Origin: Riptortus pedestris
Lineage: Eukaryota; Arthropoda; Insecta; Hemiptera; Alydidae
Assembly (NCBI GenBank): GCA_019009955.1
Contig: CM032232.1
Span: forward strand, 135,008,501-135,072,500
Reading direction: 5' to 3'
Length of the DNA: 64,000 bases
In this document: piece after piece, positions 53,401 to 59,247 of the stretch
Position numbering within the stretch: the first letter of the stretch is position 1
Layout of the letters: the number at the start of each line of letters is the position of its first letter
Translations under genes and position numbers: made by a program
The notes under the pieces: model-generated
Told to the model about the DNA's origin: nothing
The model's input: only the letters and a program-made list of their open reading frames with translations
Databases searched by the model: none

Positions 53401-56400
53401 ATAAATATTATTAAGATAATGTGTGGTAAGAGTGCTTTCATCTTTATCAAGTTTGAGTTGTAAAAATATTTTTTTCTGTAATCGTTGAATAATGGTAACA
53501 TTACTAAACTGAAATGAGTGAAGAAAGTGAAACATTTTGCAATAGAGTGAAGAAAGTGAATTGCCTTCTTAATTAGTAATAAGTATAAATTAAAAAATAA
53601 TTTGAAGTTGGAAATTAAATGCTTTTAAATGTTTCTTAACATTGTAAGAATTTATTTTAACAAAATAAATTGAAATGTGAATGAATTATTGGTGGAAATA
53701 ATCAATATATTTTAAAATTTAAATATAATAATAATTACCTTCCTTGTTTATAACTGCACTACTTCACAATCATCACTAGTTGTTTTATAACTATGCTTAT
53801 AACCTTTCACAACCATGCTTATAACCTACCAACAACATACCATAATCTTCACAACATCCTAATTTTGTTCATATTCTGGTTAGATCTGATCATGTATTAC
53901 ACGATTACAGAAAAAATTTAATATTACACTCGTGACGAAAGTAGAATTTACAACTCTTGTGAAATTACCACTCTCTCTTCGCTCGTGTGGGCAAACGTTT
54001 CACTCGAGTTGTAAAATGATCTACTTTCGTCACTTGTATAATAAATAACTATTATTCTAGAGATAGATTAATCACATTTTCAAGAATATTATGGAGCTTA
54101 GAATAGCCATATGTTTGTTCGATCTCTGCATGGGCTATAGGAATTTATTTAGTGACAGTTATTTTAAGTTTGTATGTGTGTGCATGTACATGTGAATTTC
54201 TATTTACATATATTAACTCTAATCACTGAAAGACCCATTAATTATATAAAAATCACTGTGTGCATAATATTGTAGTTTGCCTCTTTTTGTACACAAATTA
54301 AAAGTGAAAACGTTTCCTATACTTCATCTCATCGAACTCTTGCATCTGATAAATGAAACTTCTGAGCTTAGATTTTATTATACATGCTCTATTTTAATGT
54401 CTAAACATAAAAGCATCTGGTTCAAGCGACTTTATTGAAATTCCTTTTTGATTCGTGATTACATCAGACATGGCTGTGAGACAACCACCACATCTACCCA
54501 TTATATAGGTAAAATGTTTTATGAGCTGTAGTCACTGAAAACTGGAAGCAATCTCAATAAAAGCCTCGAAAAGAATATTCCATTCTCTTTTTCTCTGTGA
54601 TAATTAATTCCTCATTTACTGTCTGGCATGGTTTTACACATCTAAGTGATGACTCATTAAATAAAATCCTTAGTAGTCCTGCACAGGAAAGGGTGCTAAC
54701 TGAAGGCAACCCGTCCCAGTTGCAATAGTATCATAAAGAGGGTGTTCATAAATAACAATCTATATGGTCCTTTGAATCTTTAATATTTTAGTGAGGGTCT
54801 ACGGCAAGAACTTGAAGCTGTTCGGTGGGAGACATTACACAGAGCAGCAGTTTCTATTCAAGCAGCCTGGCGAGGATACCATTGTCGGAAAAGGTGGCCA
54901 ACACTCAAGCGAACACTGCAGGCCGCTCACCATCCCACTCTTACCAAGGGTACACATTTTATTTATCACCAATAGATTGCTATAATTAATTGTGAAAAGA
55001 TATGTTGCATTTACATTAAAATTCTATTAGGTTCCTTGCTTGCCAAGCCAAACATGTGATACCATAGTCTCAAAATATCAAAGCTTCCATTATTTGAGTT
55101 TTTATATTATGAAAAATTGTAATTAGCTCAATTGAAATATTTAAACTACCTAGCGATGATTTGAAACTACTGCTTCCTCTTCAATCCATTCTGAAATGTA
55201 GAGTTGAATTTGTGGTAGTGACTAAAAGAGAAGATGTTTAGCATGCTTGGCTGGCAGCATTGATGCCTCAAATAATGGAAAAAGTGAGATTGTATTCAAT
55301 CTTGGCCAAATTATTTTCTTTAGTTATACATAATTTTAATAGTAAGTGATAACTACATTTATCAGTAACACAAAAATTTGAAAATTATGTGTTTGTAATT
55401 AAATGTTTTAAAGTATTAATTCTTTTAGATATGTATCAATTTTACTTATAATGTCAGCCACTATGTATGTTATAAATAATTGAGCTACCAAGTCGCTCTT
55501 GGATTTTATAGTTTCTATAAATGTGCTGCACAAAGTTGCTTGTTCCTCATATAATTATTTGTGCTGGGACAGAAATCGTGAAAAGAAATGTTGAATTTAC
55601 ATTAAAATTCAAAGTCATTTCAAATAATTATCAGTATGAACATTGAGACCAAGACAAAACAAACCCTCGTATAAAATTATAATTCTTACACTCTGCTCAT
55701 TCCTGAACTGATAGAGCAATTAAACCTCTAAAAATATTATTGACTAACACAACAAATAATTGGCAAAAATAATTTCCAGGAAGGAACACTGTTGGTCCAT
55801 TGGCAAGACCAAGACCTCAACCAATTGCTGGCACTCCCCCTCCAGAGCTGACAGACAAGTGTGATCATAAAATCATAGCTCAGACTTGTACGCTATTTGG
55901 ACTTGATCTGGTAAGAAATAATTATTTTTCTGTATTAAATTTGGTACTAATCAAAAAATAAAACAAAATTTGAGTTTAACTAATTCTAATAATCACATGA
56001 ACTAAAATCACTTATGGAAAGATGTTAATTATTATTAACTGTAGTTTAACAAAATGCATTTGTAATTATTTAGTGTGTGGGCTATTGTATTAGGGTAAAG
56101 AAGATGTTTTCCGGTATTATGTATGAAGACTACATCTTTCTTTTCCCTAGCTGCTGGATTCTGCAATATCGATCACTCAACATTATATTATAAATTTTAT
56201 TTTGCTTATTTTCAGGAGAGGCCTCCACCAGTACCACCCAGTCGACCATATACAGTTGCTGGGAATACAAAACTTGGCTACCCTCAAACAAGGGTTATGA
56301 AAATGCCTTTTCCAGGTAAGATTAATTACTGTTGTTTTTTGTTACAAAAATCTATAGTATCATTCTAGGCTTCTTTGGGGTGGGTTAGAATATGCCCAGA

Positions 56401-57567
56401 GTATGGTCTACTTATAGTAATTGGGAAAGTCAGGAAGACTTAGCCAGGGTTTGGTATGGTCAACTAATGGAGTTGTAATCCAAAACTAACTTCATATGTT
56501 CAGTTAATATGGGCAGACTAGTAGTAGGATATGTGAAAAGAGTGTAATCTATATGAGTGCCCAATTCCATACTCCATTTACGAATCTCAAGAGATGGGTT
56601 TTTATGATTAGTGGCCTGGCTACAAACAGTCAAGAATTCAATGGTAGAAGAGGCCCACATCTTTAAAGTACTTTGGTGCCTGCTAAGTAAGCAATACTTA
56701 TGAGGACCATTTTCCATGATAGTCTTTTGCAAAGAAGCTTCTGTTCTTAAAATGTTTAGATGCTATCCAAATAACTTTGGTCTAAATTTTGCATGAATTG
56801 CCTTCATTTTTTTTCTTTTTATTTATAATAGGGGTAGGTAGGATGTTTGTTTTGGGCAATTAACTTCGTGGCTATAGTACGCTATATGAAATATAAAATT
56901 TATTGTTGAGGTTACTTTGTATCTGTGTAAATAAATTCACACAATTATTTTACTATGTTTTCAAGCGCACTATGTTTTCTACATACATATTTTTTTTCCT
57001 TAAATTCATAAATAAATATTCTTATATCCTATTATATAATACCTAAATTTGACTGTATAGAAAGAAGCTTTTCTTTACTAGCTCTACTACTTATTAGCTT
57101 CACAGACATGAAGTTGGGTCCTTCCCATATGTGCTGCTTCTTTTGCTGCTTAGCAGTTTGATTAGTTTTTTTATAGTCTTCAGAATTTGCAAGTAATTAT
57201 AATTTTATTTATTGTTAGTTCAGCTTTATGAAGGTTCTGTATACTTTGCAGAGCAGTCACAGCACACCAAAAAATTTGTATGATTGCTGTCTATGGTAAG
57301 GTAGATTTATTTATAATAACTGAACAAAATAACATTTTTTTTTCTTCCTAGAACTAAAAGTTACAAATGTAATATTGAGTAACTATAAAATTAAATTGTT
57401 ATTTTTCAGATGATGGAAGTGGTGAGGTCTCACTCTTGAAAGGTGACACGGTAACAGTTATTGGTGCATCACCGAGGCGAGGGCACTTGGTAGTTGAACA
57501 TTTGAGTCACAGCCTTCATGTGCCATTCCAGTTTCTCGAGCTCAAGCCCTCGCCACTGACTATTTAA
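13205..57567 (+). CDS. dachs: Dachs-like (class XX candidate) unconventional myosin, 18 exons, 5' end missing
   Basis: Actin-based motor-family protein. Exons: 13205-13345, 33498-33634, 38258-38429, 40754-40926, 41045-41204, 42393-42509, 43928-44169, 44463-44612, 46015-46155, 46254-46427, 48115-48304, 49601-49772, 51767-51978, 53115-53307, 54792-54949, 55780-55910, 56216-56315, 57410-57567. All junctions are GT-AG and phases agree, giving 973 residues and a TAA stop. Motor domain is residues ~60-790: P-loop GMSGSGKT (151-158), switch I NSESSRIG (202-209), switch II DMFGFE (470-475). One IQ motif lies at 814-827, a proline-rich PPPVPPSRP at 891-899, and an SH3-like end at ~920-968. The P-loop Glu is Met and the SH1/SH2 cysteines are absent, so ATPase activity may be weak. 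In Drosophila, Dachs acts at the cell cortex downstream of Fat to restrain Warts. Single IQ, short tail and absence of MyTH4/FERM favour Dachs; another divergent insect myosin remains possible. Start codon and upstream exons were not found. Confidence 0.85.
13429..13845 (+). mobile_element. HINE-like element, interrupted copy
   Basis: Begins AAAGTCCGTCACGGAAGGAC with a degenerate GC hairpin and has the family core (ACCGCTAGAGCGGTAACAGA). A 17-base inverted repeat with five-base loop at 13756-13794 replaces the TA array. Its right end breaks off inside the 'CGAAAA' block, where the next element starts. Confidence 0.75.
13846..14844 (+). mobile_element. HINE-like element, ~1.0 kb, TA core, both ends
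   Basis: Left end has GTCCGTCATGCAGGGGCTGC (hairpin ACGCAG/CTGCGT in the consensus) then AAGCAGATTTCCC. The core has a C-rich run, GACCGCTAGAGCGGTAACAG and (TA)n at 14647-14717. The right end is the palindrome GATTTCCCTTAAGGGAAATC at 14819-14838, then TGCTAAAA. The ends carry the inverted pair GCAGATTTCCC / GGGAAATCTGC. No ORF, so non-autonomous. Confidence 0.85.
14852..14903 (+). repeat. Duplicated HINE right end
   Basis: CAAGCTCAATAGCTGATGTC then CCTTAAGGGAAATATGCTAA repeats the terminal palindrome of the element ending at 14844, immediately beside it. Confidence 0.75.
15353..15414. repeat. (TA)n microsatellite
   Basis: About 31 uninterrupted TA units. The block at 14940-15100, with the family's ATTTCAGCCTTCAGTCTCCC segment, suggests it may belong to a broken HINE copy. 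Confidence 0.9.
15415..16757. other. Non-coding DNA, nothing recognised
   Basis: A 106-codon minus-strand ORF at 15567-15887 has no recognisable domain and no exon context. Confidence 0.35.
16758..16894 (+). repeat. tRNA-derived SINE, 5'-truncated
   Basis: Lacks the tRNA head; retains ATTATTTAGTGACGAA, GGAAAAGGGTAACTTGTAGA and the terminal GTGGACGTTAATAA. Confidence 0.75.
16971..17203 (-). repeat. tRNA-derived SINE, full length, minus strand
   Basis: The minus strand starts GGCGGCTCAGGTTAACCATG and has a clean B box GAGTTCGATCC. An A-rich (TAAA)n insertion sits in the body near 17087-17112. Faces the copy at 16758-16894, forming an inverted pair. Confidence 0.85.
17204..19467. other. Intron DNA, nothing recognised
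   Basis: AT-rich; only short ORFs. A CCTGAAGAA...CTCGAAATA motif lies near 18645-18685, similar to the block at 11080. Confidence 0.35.
19468..19728 (-). mobile_element. HINE-like element, internally deleted
   Basis: Joins the palindrome-side block (GCGATTTTCGAA, CGTCCATTGATCCTAC) directly to the hairpin-side end (TTGGGAAATCTGTTTAGTTT). The (TA)n core is lost. Confidence 0.65.
20557..20655 (+). repeat. tRNA-derived SINE, head only
   Basis: GGGGCTGAAGATTGCCATGT with an A-box-like start, then the B-box GAGTTCGATTCCCGCC. The body is absent; a HINE copy abuts it. Confidence 0.75.
20657..21394 (-). mobile_element. HINE-like element, minus strand
   Basis: Starts at a (TG)n run, then CTGTTAACGCTCTTGCGGTC and GCAATTTTTGTCTGATC, the G/C-run segment, and a hairpin end CGCACCCCCTGCATGACGGA. 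The palindrome end is missing. Confidence 0.75.
21960..22135 (+). repeat. tRNA-derived SINE
   Basis: Head ATTGCCATGTGAGTTAAGGC, degraded B box, body with GAATTTATTTAGTGA. Ends ACGCTAATAAAAATG. Confidence 0.75.
22139..22345 (-). repeat. tRNA-derived SINE, minus strand
   Basis: Lies back-to-back with the copy ending at 22135. Contains a duplicated GGGTTATCTA block and the reversed head GGCTAACCTGAACTCC. Confidence 0.75.
22352..22765 (+). pseudogene. Two tandem fragments of a retroelement ORF C-terminus
   Basis: Two direct copies, about 22352-22506 and 22527-22765. They encode near-identical peptides: [19 protein letters not shown] in the first, ending in TGA at 22504-22506, and [19 protein letters not shown] in the second. 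The second runs on into [14 protein letters not shown], a pattern I associate with the C-terminus of non-LTR retrotransposon ORF2 proteins. Each copy is preceded by an AAT-rich tract. The peptides are similar at protein level with few base changes, so the duplication is recent relative to the decay. Confidence 0.55.
22870..24150. other. Intron DNA, possible decayed element
   Basis: Slightly GC-richer than its surroundings (blocks near 23300-23360 and 23520-23720), suggesting degraded mobile DNA. I recognise no domain. Confidence 0.3.
24150..24990 (-). pseudogene. Decayed non-LTR reverse transcriptase
   Basis: On the minus strand, about 24804 down to 24590, the translation reads [19 protein letters not shown], then [10 protein letters not shown] and DLGL followed by [10 protein letters not shown]. 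These match reverse transcriptase blocks (GdPLSplLFNLaLE, yADDi, lglkiN..KT). In-frame stops interrupt it and the catalytic YADD is YAEA. The flanks (24150-24590, 24820-24990) look like further RT sequence with frameshifts. The plus-strand ORFs here are shadows. Confidence 0.7.
25447..25525 (-). repeat. SINE 3'-end fragment
   Basis: TTATTTATTAACGTCTACTC then ATTATCTACAGGTTAGCACC matches the tail half of the SINE; the head is missing. Confidence 0.7.
25526..26725. other. Intron DNA, nothing recognised
   Basis: Two A/T homopolymer runs (25530, 25630); no coding signal. Confidence 0.35.
26726..27620 (-). mobile_element. HINE-like element, ~0.9 kb, minus strand
   Basis: Palindrome side TTTGCAGATTTCCCTTAAGG is partly deleted. 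(TA)n lies at 26811-26838 and G-runs near 26885 and 27320. The right end reads GAGAAATCTGCCTAATTTAC, then a damaged GC hairpin. A further fragment of the family follows at 27624-27690. Confidence 0.75.
27709..27870. repeat. Dispersed repeat, copy 1
   Basis: Shares AAATGTTAATTTTTCATCTG, then AAACAAATTCTTACATGA and TTTATAAAATTACATGCACT with 29553-29695. Class unknown. Confidence 0.6.
29243..29292. repeat. (TA)n microsatellite
   Basis: About 19 TA units followed by imperfect TACATA and a short TG run. Confidence 0.9.
29553..29880. repeat. Dispersed repeat, copy 2, with decayed ORF
   Basis: 29553-29695 matches 27709-27870 at roughly three bases in four. Downstream, about 29775-29870, one frame reads [14 protein letters not shown] before a stop, suggesting a decayed element ORF that I cannot classify. 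Confidence 0.45.
30225..30407. mobile_element. Foldback/MITE-like element
   Basis: Imperfect inverted repeats of about 28 bases: TAATTCGATTATTTCCCGGC at 30225 and its reverse complement ending at 30407. About 125 bases lie between them. The interior has TTCTTCAGGAG, the complement of a CTGAAGAA motif. No ORF; transposase family unknown. Confidence 0.65.
31338..31580. repeat. Tandem duplication of ~120 bases
   Basis: Two direct units share TTTGTACATTTGTAAAATTT, then TTTAATATTTATTTAATTTT and AATCGCCATTG. Divergence is modest. Confidence 0.75.
31874..32101 (-). repeat. tRNA-derived SINE, best full-length copy
   Basis: Minus strand reads GGGGCTCAGGTTAGCCATGT (A box), GCGAGTTCGATTCCCGCC (B box), then the body and ACGTTAATAAATAAATAATA tail. 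The clear pol III boxes support a tRNA origin. Confidence 0.88.
32419..32670 (-). mobile_element. HINE-like element, truncated, minus strand
   Basis: Starts at a palindrome end (TTTCCCTTTAAGGAAATCAA) and continues through the core without a TA array. It stops abruptly at 32670, where another copy starts in the opposite orientation. Confidence 0.75.
32671..33328 (+). mobile_element. HINE-like element, intact 658-bp copy
   Basis: Cleanest copy. Left end AAAAGTCCGTCACGCAGGGG then CTGCGTAAACTAAGCAG (hairpin ACGCAG-GGG-CTGCGT). Core has C-run, GACCGCTAGAGCGGTAACAG and (TA)n at 33165-33199. Right palindrome GATTTCCCTTAAGGGAAATC at 33303-33322, then TGCTAAAA. Confidence 0.87.
33498..33634 (+). CDS. 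dachs: Myosin exon B: start of motor domain
   Basis: Acceptor GTTTCAG ends at 33497 and donor GTAAGT starts at 33635. Encodes a Gly-rich linker then [20 protein letters not shown], matching the opening of myosin motors (DL..L..L.E..vL..L..R). It ends HTY at phase 0 and continues directly into [14 protein letters not shown] of the next exon, reproducing the canonical IYTYiGpiLvavNPy junction. Confidence 0.93.
34034..34147 (+). other. Orphan exon-like ORF in intron
   Basis: After a TTTTTACTGCAG acceptor-like sequence, 37 codons run to [23 protein letters not shown], then [17 protein letters not shown]. It is GC-richer and less biased than the flanks. Phase would allow splicing from exon B (33634), giving a truncated protein. 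It may equally be a fragment of a mobile element ORF. I do not recognise the family. Confidence 0.3.
34148..36452. other. Intron DNA, no recognised gene
   Basis: GC-richer blocks at 34310-34440 and 34830-35440 look like old insertions but match nothing I know. Opposed ORFs at 35945-36194 overlap on both strands and have no domain. Confidence 0.35.
36453..37124 (-). mobile_element. HINE-like element, ~670 bp, minus strand
   Basis: Palindrome GATTTCCCCTGAGGGAAATC, (TA)n at 36575-36628, ACCGCTCTAGCGGTCGCAAT, G-run near 36755. Right end is GCGAAATCTGCTTAGTTAAA then CAGCCCCTGCGTGACAGA. Confidence 0.85.
37125..38257. other. Intron DNA, nothing recognised
   Basis: AT-rich sequence ending at the exon C acceptor. 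Confidence 0.4.
38258..38429 (+). CDS. dachs: Myosin exon C: N-terminal motor, up to P-loop
   Basis: Acceptor TGTGCAG ends at 38257; donor GTAACA starts at 38430. Encodes [14 protein letters not shown], equivalent to the GxiLvavNPyk segment of myosins, and ends AVILSG, the strand leading into the P-loop. The codon for the first Gly of the P-loop is split across the intron (phase 1). Confidence 0.95.
39256..40354 (-). mobile_element. HINE-like element, ~1.1 kb, minus strand
   Basis: Both ends present: TTTAGCAGATTTCCTTTAAG on the left and GAAACCTGCTTAGTTTACTC with AGCCCCTGTAGGACAG on the right. The core array is mixed (TA)(TG)(CG) at about 39415-39476. Longer than the 650-bp copies because it retains extra internal sequence. 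Confidence 0.8.
40754..40926 (+). CDS. dachs: Myosin exon D: P-loop and switch I
   Basis: Acceptor TCTCTAG ends at 40753; donor GTTAGT starts at 40927. Encodes [19 protein letters not shown], the ATP-binding P-loop with Met in place of the usual Glu and Tyr after the Thr. It ends in NSESSRI, the switch I core: the Asn and SSR are kept, the second Asn is Glu, and the following Phe is Ile. Confidence 0.95.
41045..41204 (+). CDS. dachs: Myosin exon E: post-switch I motor core
   Basis: Acceptor TTATAG ends at 41044; donor GTTTGA starts at 41205. Encodes GHFIEVQV, completing switch I (canonical GKfIei), then YFLDQTRVI and [17 protein letters not shown], which match the LLEKSRV and ERNFHIFYQLL motifs of myosins. 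Only a 118-base intron separates it from exon D. Confidence 0.95.
42393..42509 (+). CDS. dachs: Myosin exon F: upper 50-kDa segment
   Basis: Acceptor TTTTTTTCAG ends at 42392; donor GTAATT starts at 42510. Encodes 39 residues including [12 protein letters not shown] and [14 protein letters not shown], equivalent to the Y.yL..g and D...F..t..am...G region. The variant AWKACLG continues into VLGIPF of the next exon through a split Gly codon. Confidence 0.92.
43928..44169 (+). CDS. dachs: Myosin exon G: upper 50-kDa segment (LLLGNV)
   Basis: Acceptor TTTTTAG ends at 43927; donor GTATGT starts at 44170. Encodes [15 protein letters not shown], the well-known iaAiLHLGNv.F motif with Leu replacing His, followed by an [15 protein letters not shown] segment typical of the HP and HO helices. 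Longest exon of the set (242 bases). Confidence 0.95.
44463..44612 (+). CDS. dachs: Myosin exon H: motor, ahead of switch II
   Basis: Acceptor TTTTCAG ends at 44462; donor GTTAGT starts at 44613. Encodes 50 residues: [21 protein letters not shown] matches the aRDaLaKalYsrlFdwlv..iN segment, then a Ser-rich insert begins. Phase 0 at both ends. Confidence 0.93.
45353..45846. mobile_element. Large foldback element with ~140-bp inverted arms
   Basis: Arms 45353-45492 and about 45711-45846 are imperfect reverse complements: TCAATAGATGAAAAAC pairs with GTTTTTCATCTATTGA-like sequence, and CACCTCTTCAGGAGTAATAC with GTATTACTCCTGAAGAGGTG-like sequence. The spacer is about 215 bases. No transposase ORF. 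Lies in the intron before exon I. Confidence 0.7.
46015..46155 (+). CDS. dachs: Myosin exon I: Ser-rich insert and switch II
   Basis: Acceptor AAAATAG ends at 46014; donor GTATTT starts at 46156. Encodes a Ser/Ala-rich surface insert and then [15 protein letters not shown], the switch II motif (canonical iGvLDIfGFE). The Gly and the Glu that pairs with switch I Arg are both present. The insert interrupts the usual tight link from helix to strand and is longer than in conventional myosins. Confidence 0.93.
46254..46427 (+). CDS. dachs: Myosin exon J: relay helix
   Basis: Acceptor CATTTTCAG ends at 46253; donor GTAAGA starts at 46428. Encodes [20 protein letters not shown], matching the relay helix FEQLCINY.NE.LQ.fFn, then [16 protein letters not shown]. 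Phase 0 at both ends; only a 98-base intron precedes it. Confidence 0.95.
46588..47282 (-). mobile_element. HINE-like element, minus strand, no TA core
   Basis: CTTTAGCAGATTTCCCTTAT on the left, then a jump directly to GACAGATTGAAAAATTGTAC of the internal segment. A C-run lies near 46742 and the degraded end reads GTGGGAAATCTAATTATTTT. Confidence 0.75.
48115..48304 (+). CDS. dachs: Myosin exon K: lower 50-kDa segment
   Basis: Acceptor TTTCAG ends at 48114; donor GTAAGA starts at 48305. Encodes [13 protein letters not shown] (canonical GilslLDEEc) with the first acidic residue changed to Val, then [18 protein letters not shown], matching F.I.HyAG.V.Y...gFl. Confidence 0.95.
49601..49772 (+). 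CDS. dachs: Myosin exon L: towards loop 2
   Basis: Acceptor TTTTTAG ends at 49600; donor GTGAGT starts at 49773. Encodes [19 protein letters not shown], matching the KNrD.lp.dl..l...S segment, followed by a short variable stretch where loop 2 lies in other myosins. Loop 2 carries no Lys-rich cluster. Confidence 0.93.
50301..50932 (-). mobile_element. HINE-like element, intact 632-bp copy, minus strand
   Basis: TTTTAGCAGATTTCCCTTAA palindrome end, (TA)n at 50429-50490, CACTCTAGCGGTCGCAATTT, G-run near 50610. Right end is GTGGGAAATCTGCTTAGTTC then ACGCAGCCCCTGCGTGACGG, the GC hairpin with a 3-base loop. Confidence 0.87.
51106..51766 (+). repeat. Intron 3' segment with a second copy downstream
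   Basis: The last ~660 bases of the intron before exon M, including the acceptor GGGACAG. Shares long collinear blocks with 55031-55573, for example CAAAATATCAAAGCTTCCAT and TATGAAAAATTGTAATTA. Confidence 0.85.
51767..51978 (+). CDS. dachs: Myosin exon M: actin-binding region and SH helices
   Basis: Acceptor GGGACAG ends at 51766; donor GTAAGT starts at 51979. Encodes [20 protein letters not shown] then RCVRAN, the canonical F...L..Lm..L....phfvRCikPN with Ala replacing Pro, followed by [19 protein letters not shown], the SH2-SH1 helices without the two reactive cysteines. The acceptor-proximal intron has a second copy at 55031-55573. Confidence 0.94.
53115..53307 (+). CDS. dachs: Myosin exon N: converter region
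   Basis: Acceptor ATTGTAG ends at 53114; donor GTAACT starts at 53308. Encodes [18 protein letters not shown], which matches GFP.R..f..F..RYr.L, then a Cys-containing spacer and [10 protein letters not shown], the g.tKvFlr end of the converter. The reading frame stays open 256 bases into the upstream intron. Confidence 0.95.
54645..54758 (+). repeat. SINE 3'-half fragment
   Basis: CTCATTAAATAAAATCCTTA, GGAAAGGGTGCTAACTGAAG and ACCCGTCCCAGTTGC match the SINE body. It ends 33 bases before exon O. Another SINE fragment is at about 54115-54150. Confidence 0.65.
54792..54949 (+). CDS. dachs: Myosin exon O: lever arm with single IQ motif
   Basis: Acceptor ATTTTAG ends at 54791; donor GTACAC starts at 54950. 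Begins [13 protein letters not shown], the usual start of the lever helix, then [15 protein letters not shown], a good IQ motif (IQ...RG...R). One calmodulin or light-chain binding site is expected, giving a short lever. Confidence 0.93.
55031..55573 (+). repeat. Second copy of exon M upstream intron segment
   Basis: Diverged, deletion-bearing copy of 51106-51766 that ends at the same GCTGGGACAG acceptor sequence. A near-identical ~36-base sequence (starting ATTGTGAAAAGATATG or ATCGTGAAAAGAAATG, ending TTACATTAAAATTC) flanks it at 54988-55023 and 55575-55610, as a target-site duplication would. Confidence 0.85.
55780..55910 (+). CDS. dachs: Myosin exon P: tail linker
   Basis: Acceptor TTTCCAG ends at 55779; donor GTAAGA starts at 55911. 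Encodes a Pro/Arg-rich linker ([18 protein letters not shown]) followed by [15 protein letters not shown], probably a short helix. Split Gly codon at its start agrees with exon O. I do not recognise a domain in it. Confidence 0.88.
56216..56315 (+). CDS. dachs: Myosin exon Q: proline-rich SH3-ligand motif
   Basis: Acceptor TTTTCAG ends at 56215; donor GTAAGA starts at 56316. Encodes [16 protein letters not shown], which contains PPPVPPSRP, a class II-type SH3-binding pattern (PxxPxR), then a linker rich in Lys and Tyr. In flies the Dachs C-terminal region binds the SH3 protein Dlish/Vamana; a ligand here would fit, though that is inference. Confidence 0.9.
57410..57567 (+). CDS. dachs: Myosin last exon R: SH3-like C-terminus and stop
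   Basis: Acceptor ATTTTTCAG ends at 57409; stop codon TAA at 57565-57567. The 51 residues include [16 protein letters not shown] then [11 protein letters not shown]. This follows the SH3 pattern (E.sl.kGD.i.vl ... vP..yvel). The first strand (ALYDY) is replaced by MKMPFP from the previous exon, and the Trp of the usual ligand site is not evident, so it may be a degenerate SH3. Confidence 0.88.
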
Positions 57568-59012
57568 AATATTTGTTTCCCTGAGGATTTGTGTAAATAG
57601 GGGGTGATTTTGTAAGACTGAGGATCAAGTGAGATGGTATTACAGTAGGGACCAATGCTCTACTCGCCATGTTTCTGTAATATTTGAATCTTTAGCTCAT
57701 ACACTTTCCATTTAAAGCTAAATTGAAAGTGTAAAAATATTGTTCTCCAATCTACTAAGAGCTAGAAACTAAGAGGTCGCTTTTGACTCCTCCATGTTCA
57801 AAAATGAATTACTCAAACATAGGAAAATAAAATTATAAAAATAATTTTTGTAAAACTATTCAAAATCTAATTTTATATGTTTTTAGTAGAAATTACCTTT
57901 TGCTTTAATCATGTTAAGTTAATGTGAGGGGGGAAGAGAGAAAAAGTGGAATATCTATGTTTCATTCAGGAAATTATTTCATATTTCCATCTTTTGGGAT
58001 TACCTTTACTAAAAGTGAAAGTTTCATGAACAAAATTAAAAGATTTCAACAGTTTTGTCAAAACTGCTCTTTAAAAATTATATGGCTTATTTAAATGTTT
58101 TCTTAAATATGGGCTTTCAATTATATGCAGCAAGAAATATCATGTGTTTTGTTGTTCACAAACCTTATATTCCTTAATTTTAATACATATATCATGGTGG
58201 TTAGCCAGAATTTATGTTTTGAGGGCCAAAGAACACGATCATATAGAATATTTTGAATTCTTAAACCTGCCAAACACAATTAAATTGATTTTAAACAATC
58301 ATTTATTGCCTTAATTCATCAAGCATTGCTTTAAAATATTCTTTGTTGAAAGCTTAGGATTTGTTTAATCGTTTGCAAATAGTATAAAAAAATTCAATTA
58401 GGGCTTTGGGAAATTACTGCCCATTGATGTCACTGGATGTACTATTATTCATTATAATAGAAAAAATATATTAATATTAATAAATACACTTATTATCAAT
58501 CCAATGATTGATTATTTTGTTGTATTTACTATATTATATATTTAATTTTATACTTTTTCAGTGTCTTTGGCTTTGTTATTTGCTAAATAGACTCAGAGAT
58601 CTCTCTACTCTTACTGATGTCTATTGTTGGATAGTGTCATGTAAAGGGCAATGGGATATAACTCAAGTACTTTATGATCCTCTTACCTTATTTTTACCCC
58701 CATGGAAATACAAATAAAATATAAAAAACTAAAGTCCGAGTAAAACTAGTAATTTCCAGAAGTAATTATTTTAAAACCTGGGGAAGTGTTTCATCAATGA
58801 GACTAATTTTTGCTTGTTGATCACAAATAGGATACAGTAGTAATTGGGAAAAAGTTGTAAAACTAACAAATATTGAAGTACTTATTTGCCTCCATTGACA
58901 CTTCTAAGCCTCCCTCTTTCCCACCTATACATGTTTTCAGTGAAATTAAATTCAGTTATTAAACATAAATTAAAAATATGACTATATTATAAAAAGTATC
59001 AGTCATTGTTTA
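57568..59012 (+). other. Myosin 3' UTR and downstream AT-rich DNA
   Basis: No coding signal. Two AATAAA hexamers are candidate polyadenylation signals, at 57826-57831 and 58713-58718; the first would give a ~280-base 3' UTR. Which is used cannot be decided from sequence alone. Confidence 0.4.
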
Positions 59013-59016
59013 TTAA

Positions 59017-59247
59017 TCCTCCAACCGCGGGTGACGTGGAAATAGTGTTCTGCTTAACCCTCCAGCCGAGGGCCGATTTTCATTTTTTCTGTCAAGAAAC
59101 GCGGGCAATTTTAGTACATTATTTAAGTTGAAAATATGACTTGTTTGAAAAAGACATAGAAAAAAAAAACGACATGGATATAGCGTGGCCCGCAAAAATA
59201 AACCAAATAAGCAGATTGCTATTTCCACGTCGCCCGCGGTTGGAGGG
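59017..59247. mobile_element. piggyBac-type MITE, 231 bp, TTAA target site
   Basis: Terminal inverted repeats of about 30 bases (TCCTCCAACCGCGGGTGACG on the left; right end complementary, reading CCCTCCAACCGCGGGCGACG from its end). The element is flanked by TTAA at 59013-59016 and 59248-59251. TTAA plus a CCCT-like terminus is the piggyBac superfamily signature. No ORF, so mobilised in trans. Confidence 0.85.

Noticed and set aside
13205..57567. Class XVIII or MyTH4/FERM myosin as the identity
   Set aside because: No PDZ or long coiled-coil tail as in class XVIII and no MyTH4/FERM tail; one IQ and a short SH3-like end fit better with a Dachs-type protein.
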